A stretch of DNA of 64,000 bases from Norana najaformis (lineage: Eukaryota > Annelida > Clitellata > Crassiclitellata > Hormogastridae). The notes beneath the pieces are model-generated. The model made no database searches. It was not told the DNA's origin and worked only from the letters and a program-made list of their open reading frames with translations. Shown here in pieces: positions 22,427-35,370 of this stretch. Position 1 is the stretch's first letter. Each line of letters begins with the position of its first letter. The stretch spans positions 26,974,505-27,038,504 of the forward strand of contig OZ029917.1 of NCBI GenBank assembly GCA_964023275.1, in the 5' to 3' direction. The translations under genes were made by a program, and so were the position numbers.

Positions 22427-24558
22427 CTCTTGTCTCCCTTTCAGTCTGCATACCGCAGAAGTTTTAATCAGCAGACTCTGTCCTTTTTGCCGTCCATAAT
22501 GACATCATGCACTCAATGGACCAAATTAGAATGAGCACTTGTTCTTCTTGACTTATCTGCTGCCTATTGCACCAACTTTAGCATTTGTTTGGGTTCCTGC
22601 TTCTTTTACTACAAATCTCTTCCACCCACTCATCACAATTTACACCATACCACTATAGGTGCATTATTTGGAAATCATTCACTAGGATAACATTTATGTG
22701 CAGATGCTACTCAAATTTAAATTTCCTTTGACAGTTTATTATTTGTTATTATTCATCTATGCAGCCGTTGTCCACTGACTTTGAGAAGGTGCAGTCATAG
22801 ATGGCGGCTACTAAACTGCTCCTCAATTCATTGAAACCGAATTTCTGCTACTACATGTGGGCACTCTACAGTAGCTCAAGAAGTTAGGTGACTGACTTAC
22901 TGAATTGGTGATTCTGCTCATAACTTTCGGTTTGTTTTTAATTCTCACTGACTATGTAAACAGTATTTGTAAGCCATCATAAGTGCATATTTGTGACATA
23001 CGCATAATTAGGTCCCTATGTCTTCAAGGATATACCTGGCAAATGTATGGTTTCCAGTCCACTCGGATTATTGATACTGGCTTCTTACTGGTGTCACACA
23101 ATCAAAAGTGCAGAAACTTCAGAGAGTTCAGAACTCATTGACTAGAGTTACAACGAATAAATAAAAAATACGACTAAATATCTCCTGTAGTTAAATCATT
23201 GCGTTGGCTTCGCATTCAAGAAAGGATCTGTTTTAAATCGAAGCTGGTAGTATATGAAACATTAAATTGTAGCCAACGACAGTATTTAAATTCGATCCTT
23301 ATTTTTCCAGACTTATAACTATTCGACTAGGTCGTCTGATTAGTGGTGGGTCGGTAAGCCGATACCGAACCGATATTGCGATATTTAGTAAAACCGAAAC
23401 GGACACCAAAGTCGATATTTATAAAACCGAAACATACCAAAAACCGAGGATAAAAACCGAATAGTCGGTAAACGCAGAATGCAAATATCGAAATGCTCGT
23501 TTCTCTCACGGATATTATTTTTCGTTCACTGAGCATATTTTGACATTGTTGAAAATATTGAGGTTGAGTGATACACGCATGCCCCGTCACTGAAGACTAA
23601 CAGTAATGTCCCATCTCTATGTTAGACCAGAGTAAATGACATACTATGTAGGCCTAGCGGAAGTTGTGGCGTCGTGCGCTGCTCTTCAGCCAAAAGATAG
23701 CAATCCATTCCAGTGGTGGGCAAACCAACCAGTTGAATTTCTAACTGTAGCCCAGGTCGCCAGAACGTATTTCGAAATTCCAGCCACAGCTGTGGCGAGT
23801 GAGAGAGTGTTATCCAAGTGTGGGCTAGTGTACTATTACTCATCGTTCAGTCCAGAGCATGTTGAACAATTATTGTTACTAGCGCAACATTTCCGGACGA
23901 CGAATGAACCAAGATCGAACTTGTTGAACAAATACTGGATAACCCTGATGTATACTGTATGCCTAGTAGTTTACCTTAAAGATTACACTTCTGTAAGTTA
24001 CTTCTTTATTTATTACATTTACATTTATTACATTTTGAGAATTGCTTATCAGAGTTGAACAAATATAACACAATTTTAATTTTTAACATATAATTTTGTT
24101 ACAGTAAAACAGAACTGCACACCCTATAGTAGTAAAGTCGGACTATGAGCTTGAAGCATAAAGAACACATAACACCGAAATCCTACACAGATATCGCGAT
24201 ATTTAAAAAACCAAATCGATACAGAACTTTGAAAAAAGTATTGAGAAATATACCGAAAACTGATACCGCTTTGAAACCGAAACCGACCCAGCTGTACGTC
24301 TGATTGCCTTCCTCTGGTTATAGGGCTACCGAACACTAGAACTGTTCTTGGTGAACGAGCTTTTTCGGTTGCTGGACTTAAATTTTGGAATTCTTTCTCT
24401 GCATCTGTTCTTTCTGCCCCGTGTCATAAGTCATTTGGCTTATCCACCATAGGCTGTCTCTGTTTCAGTGGACTGGCCTTCTGGCTTACGGCTTGATTTT
24501 GATGCGTGATTGGTTGATGTCTTGGGCATTATACACAGACGCTACAGAAGTTGTTAAT
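22427..24558 (+). mobile_element. LINE family 2 copy, interrupted by a hAT element
   Basis: The left part starts near FQSAYRRSFNQQT and has the motif A remnant LVLLDLSAAYCTNF (about 22535-22575). Near 23190-23290 come LRIQERICFKSKLVVYETLN and RQYLNSILIF, typical of the LINE C-terminus. After the hAT insertion the same strand continues past 24306 with a decayed FSVAGLKFWNSF and the 3' end CTTGGGCATTATACAC, ACGCTACAGAAG. Stops and frameshifts are frequent, so it is a fossil. The 3' end abuts the ACT microsatellite at 24559. Confidence 0.8.
23342..24297 (+). mobile_element. hAT DNA transposon remnant with 8-bp target duplication
   Basis: GTCTGATT occurs at 23334-23341 and at 24298-24305, a perfect 8-bp target-site duplication as made by hAT transposases. 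Ends: GTGGTGGGTCGGTAAG on the left, and the inverted complement CAGCTGGGTCGGTTTC on the right. Inside, 23700-23915 (+) encodes WWANQPVEFLTVAQVARTYF, then EIPATAVASERVLSKCG and SPEHVEQLLLLAQ, which is the C-terminal hAT dimerisation domain. The N-terminal catalytic part is missing, so this 956-bp copy is internally deleted and non-autonomous. AAACCGA-rich subterminal sequence is present at both ends. Confidence 0.9.
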
Positions 24559-24648
<90 letters not shown>

Positions 24649-24780
24649 CACTACCACTACTACTACTACTACTACCACTACTACTACCACTACTACTACC
24701 ACTACTACTCCCACTACTCCCACTACTACTACTACTACTACTACTAATAATAATAATAATAATAATAATATTAATAATAA
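24559..24780. repeat. (ACT)n microsatellite followed by (AAT)n
   Basis: About 185 bases of CTA/CCA triplets (24559-24744) pass into AAT triplets up to 24780. The tract starts at the 3' end of the LINE family 2 copy. Poly-Thr, poly-Tyr and poly-Val translations are artefacts. Confidence 0.95.
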
Positions 24781-24784
24781 TTCG

Positions 24785-25045
24785 AACATCTTCGTGGCTG
24801 ACGGTAATGCCACTCTCTTCTCCCTTCCTTCACCGAATCCAAGATTTTCCGGATCACAAACGGCATACTGGTATGTAGGTCTGTAGGTCATAGGCATAAC
24901 TGTCTAGCTGGGAACCTTGCGCCTTCTGAATTGTAGAAGGGGGCAAAGGCGACAAGGAATCGGTCGCATATCTAATCTAATCTAATAACTTTTACAGCGC
25001 CGTTATCGTTGTGCCCAATCAATCGAAGGTCGCTTCAAATGAAAT
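24785..25045 (-). repeat. Fragment of unknown repeat family C and an antisense LINE family 2 3' end
   Basis: 24785-24880, read on the minus strand, gives YQYAVCDPENLGFGEGREKR, matching LCRLQSGNLGFGEGKSK at 39.2 kb. 24965-25045 is the reverse complement of a LINE family 2 3' end: three ATCTA units, then AGCGCCGTTATCG and GGTCGCTTCAAATG. Confidence 0.7.
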
Positions 25046-26460
25046 CGTTCTCAAAATCATAATCTATTGGCGAAGCCAGGTCGAATTTCGGAAAGTTAGA
25101 AAAACCAGAAGTTCGGCTACTGTGGGTGAGCAAATTGAAATAGATGATTCTTAAGTTTTGACCTGAATGAGAATGAGTGGGACGAAAACATCGTTGAAAA
25201 CACGTACAAAACCATGGCAAAATCAAGAAAGAAAACTTCAAAACGCAGACTGTCTCATTAAACATTAGAACACTTGAACATTATGAAACACGAAGACAAC
25301 TGCCAAATGGCAGAGGCAAAACACGAGCTACATGTATATGGCTGCTTGTATGCGCATTTCATGCGATGTCTGAGATCCAAATTTTCTAGACTGCTGTTAC
25401 TGTTTAGACCTACGTAAGTAGGTTAAATATGAGGCTGATGCTGGTAAACTGCATGTATTATACAACTCGGTTCCAAACCGATTCTCCTGTCTTACACTAT
25501 GCCTACTTGCTCCTCCTGTTACAACTACAAAGTCTTGAATGATCCTTCAATTACATCCATTTCACCTCTTCGGAAGGAGGATTGATTTAAAATTTGTGCT
25601 GCCTACAGTTGAGGGAGATGCCATCTTTAAAATGACAATATCTCCCTCCAGATCGCTTGAGAAATTTTCAGGTCTTTTACGTCACCCTTCCAACTTTTCT
25701 CATACTACGGCAAGTTCGCCGGAAAATGAAAACAACAGAACTATTTTATTCAATTTATTCCCGATCTCATCTTCCACTTGCTAGTAGACAATATTTCTAC
25801 ACATCACTTACCCAATGTTTTTCTTAATTTGAGCCGTAAAACGTAAAAACTGGCTAAGAAATATTTCTCCTGCTTCATGTTTTAGGAGTTGTTTGTTACT
25901 TGTAAACAAATTATTTTTTTAAGAAATTAAATTTTTTTAAAACATTGTTATGGACATTGGGTTTACCAATCCAGTTACTTGAAACACTAAAGAACCGGTG
26001 TACCCACTGCTTTTATCTTGATTTTTAAATATTATTTTGTGTTTTTGCCAAAAGGCAACATTCTATCATTTTTGAAAGCTGTTGCTTATGATTCTTATGT
26101 ACAGCAAACATTTTGCGAAACTAATGAATAGATTTGCTCATAGTATAATTATACTAGAAATATCAAAACAAAAATTCAACACGGACAGAAACCCTGCAAT
26201 AAATATGGGTGGAAGAGGGCGTTCAAGTTTACCTCAGACAAGCAATTTCAATGATGAAAATAAATAATAAAAGGATACAAACAGCTGCTAGAATAAGACA
26301 AGCATTGACAATTCTAAGTCACAGTGAAAGAATACATGACGCCAGTGATGGGCGAATCTGTTCAAATACAAACTTTACAATATTAACAAATTATTTAGGA
26401 CGACGAAACATCGAGTTGGGGCATAAATAGTGTTCGAGGCCGTTGTATTGATATTTGGAG
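25046..26460. other. AT-rich sequence without recognised features
   Basis: Only short open frames. This lies immediately downstream of the PX-SH3 gene (minus strand). Confidence 0.35.
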
Positions 26461-26462
26461 AG

Positions 26463-29400
26463 TCAAAGCTGTGTTGTGCTTTCATCTTTACTATCAGCTT
26501 CCAGGGTAGCAGGAGAGTACGTCTCTTGTTGACTTCGATTGCTGCTGCTGCTGGTGTGGACGATGCTGTTACGAGTCAGATTCTCATTTGAATCAAGCTA
26601 TGAAAATTCATTATTATAAAAACAAAATTACTGAACAGTAATAGCTACCATTGATCTCATTCATACTACCACTGTTATTATTACTGTACTCGTCTTCACA
26701 ATCATAGTTTCAAAACTTCTTATTGTATTTGTCTCCTTACATGTTGTCAACGAAAGAGCAGGCCCATAGTGCACTGTAGTCAGATCATTTTATTATAAAT
26801 TCTATGAAAGCTTTAGTCCAAAGCAGGTCAGGTTTAAACAAATTCTGCAGTATTCTTCTTGTCCTTATTGTTATTATTATTATCGTCATTATCGATATCG
26901 TCATCGTTATCGTTGTCGTTATAATCATCGTTGTCGTTATCGTTGTCGTTGTCATTATCATTATTGTTATTATTATTATTACTTTGTGTTTCTCTTCTCG
27001 GATAATTTCTTCTCCTGGCATCAGATCGATCCCTCCATTCTCCGAAATCTTCTGGTCTTCGGAACTACACCTTGAAAAGAAATTAAACTCGCTATACAAC
27101 CATAAAGGCCCAACATACTTAACAAGCAACGCATTCTATTGTGATGAATTTAAAACGCACTCTAAGATGCCTAAAGCAGACTGGACAGTGTTAATAAATA
27201 CTGACAGTTTTCGCAAATCCACTTCTGTTGAAATTCACAATTCCAAATTTACACTATTAGCAGTTACGCTTTACGCGTCTCAAACACCCAGAAATTCATA
27301 ATTTCTGACTCCAAAAAGACTCAACTTTACGGCCTCTATTAGCCATCGCAGAAATTATTAAGTGCAACTATTAGCCAGTCAACTAGCACCACTTCACAAA
27401 ACGGCCAATCTTCCAGGTTACTCTCCGCCAGAAAAACGAAGAAATTCTCTGTCTTATGCCAACTTGGATTCACACCGTACTCTCAGCTCCTTGCCATCTA
27501 ACAATGACTGCTACGTATGTGTGACAGATGTAACTGGTCGTTACAGAACTGTAATGTATAACACTCCCAACGTGTACATCAGTCCACCTTTCACACCGTC
27601 AACAAGGATATTGCATGTAAGGTAAAGTATTTTTAAAACACAGCATTTCAAAACGGTAGTATTTTGATTAAAAAAATTCAAAAAGTAAAAAGAAAATGAA
27701 ACCTACCGCCTCGCAGTCAATTTCATGTCCATAGTTTCCCAGCACATGCCATTGCAATCGCTCGCAGTCATGTCACATGGACGCAGATAGGTCGCCGGAA
27801 CGTATCCTTCTTTTCCAAGGCATCTATTAATGAGGACAAAATCATTTCATAATCAAGTCAAAATCGGAAAGACAAAGATTTGGTCAAGATTGCATTGCAC
27901 AGGTCAGGCAAACAAACACATTTCTACGGTCTGCAAAAATCAATTATAGTTTCATGAAGATCTGTGCAAGCCTGAAGTTACAACATCTAAACATTTAACT
28001 AATTACACAAATTAATATTTTTTATTTTATAAAAATATGCATCCACAACAGTTAGTTCGGATCAGTTAGGCAACTTCGTAAGTGTGCTGTGAACTGTTGC
28101 AAAATGCTTGCAAGGTCAATGATTAAAGAGTTCTATGTAGCAAGTCCAAATACTGTATTCGAACACTCTGTGAAACTGTTTTCAGAGGAATATGGCAGTG
28201 GTCAGCACTTGACAACGGCGTTTAAACCAGAGGAATGACGCACAGTGCATCGTAGAAATTTCAGGGGATCAAAATATCTGATTCTGCAAATTTCATACTG
28301 CATAGTCTCAGTTCAAATTTACCTAGCTTGGTGCTGCAGTAATTGATGACTTCATGGCACATTAGGAGCTTTTGTGATGATAAAGATAAACTATAATGCT
28401 AACGGAACAATGGACGAATTAACTAGAGTATATATTGTTTAAATATTTGAAATATTATAGCCATAGCCGTTGTGGATTTTGATATCACATTGGCCAAAAC
28501 TTGCTGTAGGCCTACTCCTATCGATGGGGACAGGGCGACAAAGTTAGGTGGAACTGCATCGTTGGCCTACAGCATACATCGTAATCTCCTTGGGGAGCAA
28601 ACACACCCTGCACGTCAGTTAACTATTGACTGAAGTTCCGTGCTGCGATTCTAAGATCTAAGATAGGTTCTACTGAACTAAGAGGCTGAATATAAGCGCC
28701 ATATTTCAATTGCAGTTACAGATTGGCCGTAAAAGAACTACAGCGACAACTCACTCTGCAATCCACCATCCGTCCATCTTTTTCAGCTTAACGTTGACTA
28801 TGGCATTTGCATTGAAGCTCAGCTCATCGACGTTCTGCGCCGTGTAATCACATGTCGTTTTGTATCTCTCGGCTGCAAAACAGTGCATCATTTCCAAATT
28901 GTTTCAATCTAGTTACAATTTAGGGCAAAAGTTTCTAAGGACTAAATTACGAGCGCACGGTTGTGGTTGTGGAATGTAGGCCTATAGGCCTATGTAAAAA
29001 CTATTATTTATGAGGCACTAGAGCGTGGATGTTCGAGTTGGCTGACTGCCCCTAAAGTAAGCAAGCTTCTACAAGTGAACACCCATCGTAAACAAGACAA
29101 AACGAAATAGTTCTAGAGTGTTGTGCTACTTTTAGCTGACATTTATTGATGTATTTAGAGAGTTGAAAACCAAACTATTTCAATAAAAGTGTTATTCTAT
29201 TCATTAAAGTTCTTTAACGTGGGAATTCATTCACTGTTTAATTATTCATTTTTTATTGCTAGACATAAGGTGGGCATCAACTGGACACTTAAAAACGTGA
29301 GTTTAAGAAGCGCAAATTACTCCTGCAAAATGATGATAAATGATAATAGGGCATTCTGGCCTATATTCAGACGTAACTTCGCTTTGACGTCACATGGTAT

Positions 29401-32400
29401 AGCGTGTCAATGTGAGCATGCACACTTGGTCCAATTGTGAGCATGTGCCTACAATGATGTCACAGACTGTGCTTACCTTATGAACCGTTTCTGTATCTCA
29501 TCTGTTCTTACAATAGGGAACGGTTTGTTTTTACTGAGGATTAGTACCTAAGTTGTTAGACTTTTTCACTTAAATTTTCTGAACAGTGTTTGTTTTAGGT
29601 ACCTGGATCGGCTAGAAAAATATGACTAGACGTCGTCTGTGACAATTGTAAATAGACATCACTGTGCACTGAACCACATCATGACTTTTTTATCGTTGAG
29701 GCTTTATATTATTTAGGCCTGACATTTAAATAGGCCTTATGTTGGAGCATTTTTATGGACATGTGTCTTCTAATACTATGCCAGAAAGGTGAACATATAT
29801 TTGTCAGCACAAATTTAAGGGTACTTTTGAATAATTTTACTGCTATGATCTTGTTTTAGACACTAGTCCTAATGGTGAGCATATTGTTCAAATTTGGGTC
29901 TGGACTATGCTCGATTTAAGATCTGGGTCCTTAATGTAAGCAGTTTTGGTCGCTTAGCTAACCTCATCCTATTTTGTTATCTATTGTACAATTCATCCAA
30001 ACTCAGCACGAACATCAAATGTGTGTACCCAAATGTGTTCAAGCACCCGTGCCATCGTATCATTCAGGCTATAGTAAACAAACGAAAAGGTGCTCAAGTT
30101 TGAGCCATTCACCCTACTCCCCAACTCATACAGCTGATAGTTACATAAATCGCGCAGAGTTCTGCGACTAGGAGGTTCGACAAGTACACGCTCTGAAGAC
30201 TTAGAATCACTCGAATTAGACCTATAGAATGGAACAGATGGTAACGCGATAAAAGCACTGATAAACGAATCATGTTGACTGATGATGTAACCGAGACAAA
30301 TGATTACGACGCAGTTAGAAGTGAAATCATGACAAAACATTGAGTGACGAATGAATGCATCGTGTGCAACCTACGCGTTTCAAGCGGAGTTATTTCATCG
30401 GCATCAGCTGTGTCGACCATTTCCAAGTACGACGCAGGGAACCATCCGCTGTTATCACGACTAACTACATACCACCATCCTGCAAAACACACTCATAATC
30501 ATACAATCATACCGACAACAAAGACACTCTAATGCCTGCGTTACGATACACTACACAGCGCACAACGAAGCCGCGTGTAATCTTGCACTTTACACACCTT
30601 CACTGACCAAAAGTGCATTGAAAGTCAGCCAGAAAAGGCAAAAACTTAAAGCTATTTAGGACGCTTCCGTTTCTCACTACAGGCCCACAAATGATGGAGT
30701 TCTTTGCTGATGAGACAAAGAAAACGTACCTGACGGACATTTCTTGTAGATTTGGACGATTGTGTTCATCTGAAGACTTATCTGACGCTTGTCTTCCGAT
30801 TTGTAGTTCAGTGCGACCCGATATGAAGGCAACGCCATAGGAGATGATATGTTTAATATCGACTGAGCACCTGTCAACAGATCCATAGGCCTATATGTGA
30901 CGTTTATTACAAACATTACATTACGTGTATTTCATATATATTTTGCGTGTTTAAGTGCTCAGTATCAGAAGTGTTATGGATATATTTAAAAATAAGTTAC
31001 GGATTAAATCTCGAAGGCTTCGAAGCAAAGCAATATTTTCTTCTGCCTAGCCGGAAAACTCGACCCTATAGTTAAATTTTAATCCAGTCTGATGAAATTT
31101 ATTCGAACGCTTTCAAATAATTTACCTGCTTTCTTAAGATTTGATTTCTTGCCAGGCGAAACTATTCCATTAACATCTTCGCTATAACTAAAAACAAAAA
31201 ATCGTAGTTCTTGCTAAAAACTGCAAACATAACATATATGTGTTTACAAGACTCTATAAAAACCCATCGGAAGCGTGGCTTCGGGGTTTGTGATATATCT
31301 TGGTTTAAGCACAAACAATCAAAAACAGGTCACATTTTAACCTACAAACTTGTGTCGGTATTCATGCACCGGGCTGCGATGGATAACCAGTGAAGTTGGC
31401 CCAGATTGCCTTGTATTCCATGGACAATCACCCGTCCATGGCAGGTAGGCCTACTATTAAAGCTCGACGTTGGGCCTACTTAACTTGACTGTTCTTGCCA
31501 GTGTCACATCTCCAGCGCCACTCTGCTAGTTAAACTAATTATAGACCTAAGAATAAGTTACTGTAGGCGACAAAAATTTATTACTGCAATTTTACATGCT
31601 TTAAGCTTACATACAAGTAACATGAACTGGAATGTTACTATTTTATTGAAAATTGTTATTTATTATGTATATATATATATGTATTGTAATGTCTACTACT
31701 ATGTCTATTTGGGACTAGTAGAAGTAGCAGCAGCAGCATCTGAAGGTATTAGTACATGCTCAGAGAGTGGTATGGTTATATATGTCTGTAGGGCTTCACT
31801 TAAATATGCGGGTAGTTTTAAATTGGAATAACGTATCTCGAGATAAGGATAAAATAGTTGGGAAATAGTAGCAGTCAGTTCACAGTAGAGATAGACTTGT
31901 GTAGACAGAAACACTTGTAAAAGGATTTGATTCAGGCTTCAACATACAAAGTGTAATTGTTGCTATCCTTGCATTTTTCTATCTGCGGCTTCAGTTTAAT
32001 GCTCACCAGATGTCGCATGAAGAGTCCTGTTGACAGAATCCGCTGAGTGCTTTGCTGATGATGTTGTTGTCATCCTGGAGCTGAAGTAGCGACGCGAAAT
32101 ACTTAGTTATTTTCGAAAGGTCTTTCGTTCGCTCAACTCTGTCTACAAGTCGCAAAAAGCTGTTGACTAAAGGCACAAAATACAATCTCTAGTGCAGAGT
32201 GCGCAAATTAAAATACTTAACGCACTTGCATAGCATAATGTGCGTTACATAGGGGCGCTGTATGAAAATAAGAAAATAAAATATCAGAAATCAATGCCAA
32301 AATTTTTAAAAGATCAGCGTTCACTCTTTGTAGGCCTATGATGCTGTCTGTCCTTGTCTAAGTCTCGGTCTCTGTCTTCCACTCTGTCCCTATTTGTGTA

Positions 32401-35124
32401 AGCTATGCCTATGCTATTTCCAACAAAATATAGGCCTGCGTATTAACTATTTCCAAAATGTGTCGATCTCTGTTAAGTGGCTTATTTTCTAGACAAGCCA
32501 ATAGCAATTGAATCCAAACCTGGAAGTTTCGGGAACTCGGTTTTCTTCAGCTTCTTCTCAAGGGCCAACTCCCTCAGTCGCGGTAGCGAATTCTAACAAT
32601 ATACCATCACAAAATGACCAAAACATTATGACAATGCAAGCCGTTTAGCCACAGAAAAAACGCATCCTACGGAAAGCCGACTACTAACAGTCGGCCATCA
32701 TAAAATACAAGCGCACCCCTCGCATATTGTTCTTTCTGGGACGAATTCTCTTGTTTCCCGTTTCTCCCTTTCACTCTCCCCGCCCCTTCCACAACTCCTC
32801 GTCCCATTTCTTCTCTCCCCTCTCCTATCTCTCATCCGATCACGTCCCCACCCTCTTTCGTCCCCTCTCTTCACATTTGTAAAATCCATAATTTCAGAAA
32901 AAAGTTGAGTTTAGCTGGACAACTAGACCGGTAGCTGTCTGAGCTGGACACAGCCACGGGGGGAGGAAAGAGGGCGTCAGCTTTAAAATTTGAAATGTTG
33001 ACCATTTTCCAAGGACGGTGATTGATGAAGGAGTACGTGGATGGTAGTTTATAATGAAAAGAAACCTGAGCAGTAATGGCAGTATGGTCAGACAAAAAGT
33101 GCTTCAGTAGGAGATTTATCTTTAACAGCAGAACAACTGGCTCCGGTTATGAAAGGATCAAGTATGTGTCCCATGTCATGAATTTGGAAAGATACATGCT
33201 GCACAAGAACAAAGCCAGAGAGGTATATTGTCTAGTTAACAGCATCTGTTTTGTTATCTGTTGTACAGTTCACCTAAAGCTGCTGATATATCAACATGAA
33301 CATTAACTGCGTGTAACAAAACGTTTTATAGCATCTATGCTATTGTATCAATCAGTTTATAGTACAAAAACAAAAAGGTGCTCATATTTTGGCCATTCAC
33401 CCACATGCTTACGTACATACATACATACCTGCATACATGCATACTTGCATATATATACACACATGCATGCATATTTGCATGTATACCTGCATACATACAT
33501 GCATACATACACGCATATGCATGCATATACATGCATACATAGACTATATAAATTATAATAGTGGGTTTCTGTTTATACAGAAGTCTATGTGCTTGCCCGA
33601 TATAAATAAATAACAAAGGGTGGGATATGACAAATTATCGGATGTTATTCAACGTTCATAGGAACGATACTGAGTAACCTGAAAACATTCCTATGATGGT
33701 CGTTGACACTGAGAAAGAAAATCCAGTTTAAAAAGAGGCTGACGTCCGTTATTCAGCAACGCTTGGCTGGGCAACAGACGACAGCTCAGGGTAATCGCGA
33801 ATTCTCCATCTCTGTCGGCTTACTATCGTGAGTCAGAGTATGTCGTAACCAACCTATGGGTGTGCATTCGTCATTCGTTTTACCAAAAATGTTTTGACTC
33901 TGTTAGAATGACGAAAGGTTTAGTCGGAATACGGCCTACTTCAGATGTTGAAAGCAAGTGACGATTGTCAGCAACAGATATGACTGTGGCACTGATATTC
34001 ATACAATATACATCACAAACTGTGGCATATATAGTCTGATCGTTAGTTTGACATGGCCACACTTCTCTTATATCATCTAACATAGCCATACATTAATATA
34101 GCGCCTTTGCTGCCATTAGCTCAAATTACTCGTAAATACCTCTATGTGGTGCATCAAATGTTACATGAATTTATTTTCTAAGAGGCCAAAAGTGTAAATG
34201 CTTACGGCCAGACAGACGAGGTCGCAGTGGCTTTTATGTATCTGGTATTCGCTGCCATCCGATCGTCTCACCTCCAGAACGTAAGCCTGTTGTAGTTGAA
34301 ACAACCCAAATCAGCGTCACATTATTCATCTGTTGTTCAAGATTCAACCAAGTTTTAGTCAATTGTCGAGAAAGGTTTATCGGTCTTAAACCTAACCCCT
34401 CTAATTAAAGAGTATTATGCACCAGCGCCCATGTGATTCGTATGCTTAGGGCATGAATCGCGAACACACTGGTTACATTCCTGCTCAACCGAAACCTGCT
34501 CCAACTAGAAGAAAGGCAGACATTGATTTCACGGAGCGAAATGGTGATTTTACGGGCGGATGCTATCGGATGGTGGTGTAGGTGGTCAGGTTGACGAAGA
34601 TGGTGGTGGTGATGGCAATGATGGTGGTGATGAATGTGTGTATGTATGTATGTATCAAAACAATCAATAATGTGCGTTTTAAGTAGGCCTAATTCACAAA
34701 AGCGCTGTACGCATGATTTAGAGTAAGACTTTAAAACAACGATGTTCTTTCTGTCAAGCGTATCCTTGCGACTAAGCGAGTTTGTAAGGGCCGTTGAATT
34801 AAAATGCCAATAATAATAATAATAATAATAATAATATTAATATTAATAATAATAATAACAATAATAATAATAATAATAATAATAGTATTAGTAGTAGTAG
34901 TAGTAGTAGTAATAGTAATATCAGTGATAACTGTAGTAATAGTAATAATAATAAAATAGTAATAATAATAGTAATACTAATAATAATAGTAATACTAATA
35001 ATAATAGTAATAATAATAGTAATAATAGTGATAATAATAGTAATAATAACAATTGTAATAATAATAGTAAAAATAGTAGCAATAATAATAATGATGATGA
35101 TGATGATTGTTATTATTATTATTG

Positions 35125-35155
<31 letters not shown>

Positions 35156-35370
35156 CCATAAACGCAATGATAATGACGATGAGGCCGATGGCGGTGAATA
35201 TGACATGGTGAAATGGTGCTTACGTATGCCTTCTTAGAGTTGTCCAAGCGCGATTTCTGAAGTGCAAAGGCCCTCAGGATGACGACTTGACCCTTGGCGC
35301 ATTTGCAGGGCCCGTTGCCATTGCCAACGGTTGCTGCTGTTGCCGGTGCTGGCTTCAGTTGAGCACTCAT
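26463..35370 (-). CDS. NOXO1/NCF1-like: NADPH oxidase organiser, p47phox/NOXO1-like (PX-SH3-SH3), spliced
   Basis: Exons, minus strand: 35370-35224, 34286-34206, 32592-32495, 32159-32007, 31187-31126, 30870-30730, 30479-30375, 28872-28755, 27823-27707, and possibly 26565-26463. All junctions are in phase, giving about 374 residues (NOXO1 is about 370). The PX domain has VVILRAFALQKSRLDN, YVLEVRRSDGSEYQIHKSH, KTEFPKLPGL and LSKITKYFASLLQL. SH3-1 has SYRVALNYKSEDKRQISL, CPSGWWYVVSRDNSGWFPAS and YLEM. SH3-2 has YKTTCDYTAQNVDELSF, MDGWWIAECLGKEGYVPA and TYLRP. Such proteins assemble NOX1/NOX2-type oxidases at membranes. The PX Tyr-Arg-Arg-Phe position reads IHKS, so the invariant lipid-binding Arg is missing. 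No basic autoinhibitory region follows SH3-2. The exon 3 donor (GTCTAG) is weak. The last exon is uncertain: reading through the GTAGGT donor meets TAG at 27705, which would give 341 residues. Confidence 0.88.
26866..26975. repeat. Imperfect (ATT/GTT/CGT)n microsatellite
   Basis: Mixed triplets of TTATTG, ATCGTT and GTCGTT type, in the putative last intron of the PX-SH3 gene. Confidence 0.9.
29965..30112 (-). repeat. Repeat B copy 1 (intron of the PX-SH3 gene)
   Basis: It shares TTTTGTTATCTATTGTACA, TCGTATCATTCAGGCTATAG and AAAGGTGCTCAAGTTTG with 33245-33400 in the same orientation. The minus-strand reading SNLSTFSFVYYSLNDTMA resembles the other copy (QNMSTFLFLYYKLIDTIA) and, more weakly, DLSSISLCYKRLHDSC in the element at 50.2 kb. 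Confidence 0.7.
33245..33402 (-). repeat. Repeat B copy 2 (intron of the PX-SH3 gene)
   Basis: Same family and orientation as 29965-30112. It lies in the intron between PX exons 2 and 3 and is followed at once by a CATA/CATG microsatellite. Confidence 0.7.
33405..33545. repeat. (CATA/CATG)n microsatellite
   Basis: Tetranucleotides such as ACATACATACATAC and GCATACATGCATAC. A similar tract lies at 43370-43500. Confidence 0.9.
34809..35156. repeat. Long imperfect (AAT)n microsatellite
   Basis: About 350 bases of AAT/AGT/GAT triplets, located in intron 1 of the PX-SH3 gene about 65 bases from its first donor site. Confidence 0.95.

Noticed and set aside
24493..24897. Poly-Thr, poly-Tyr and poly-Val frames
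   Set aside because: They are translations of the ACT microsatellite.
27362..27625. 87-codon plus-strand frame in the oxidase organiser locus
   Set aside because: It lies antisense within a putative intron, with no conserved motif or splice sites that I could support.
33335..33616. Repeated Met-His-Ala-Tyr and Tyr-Met-Cys peptides as a repeat-rich secreted protein
   Set aside because: They are translations of the CATA/CATG microsatellite.
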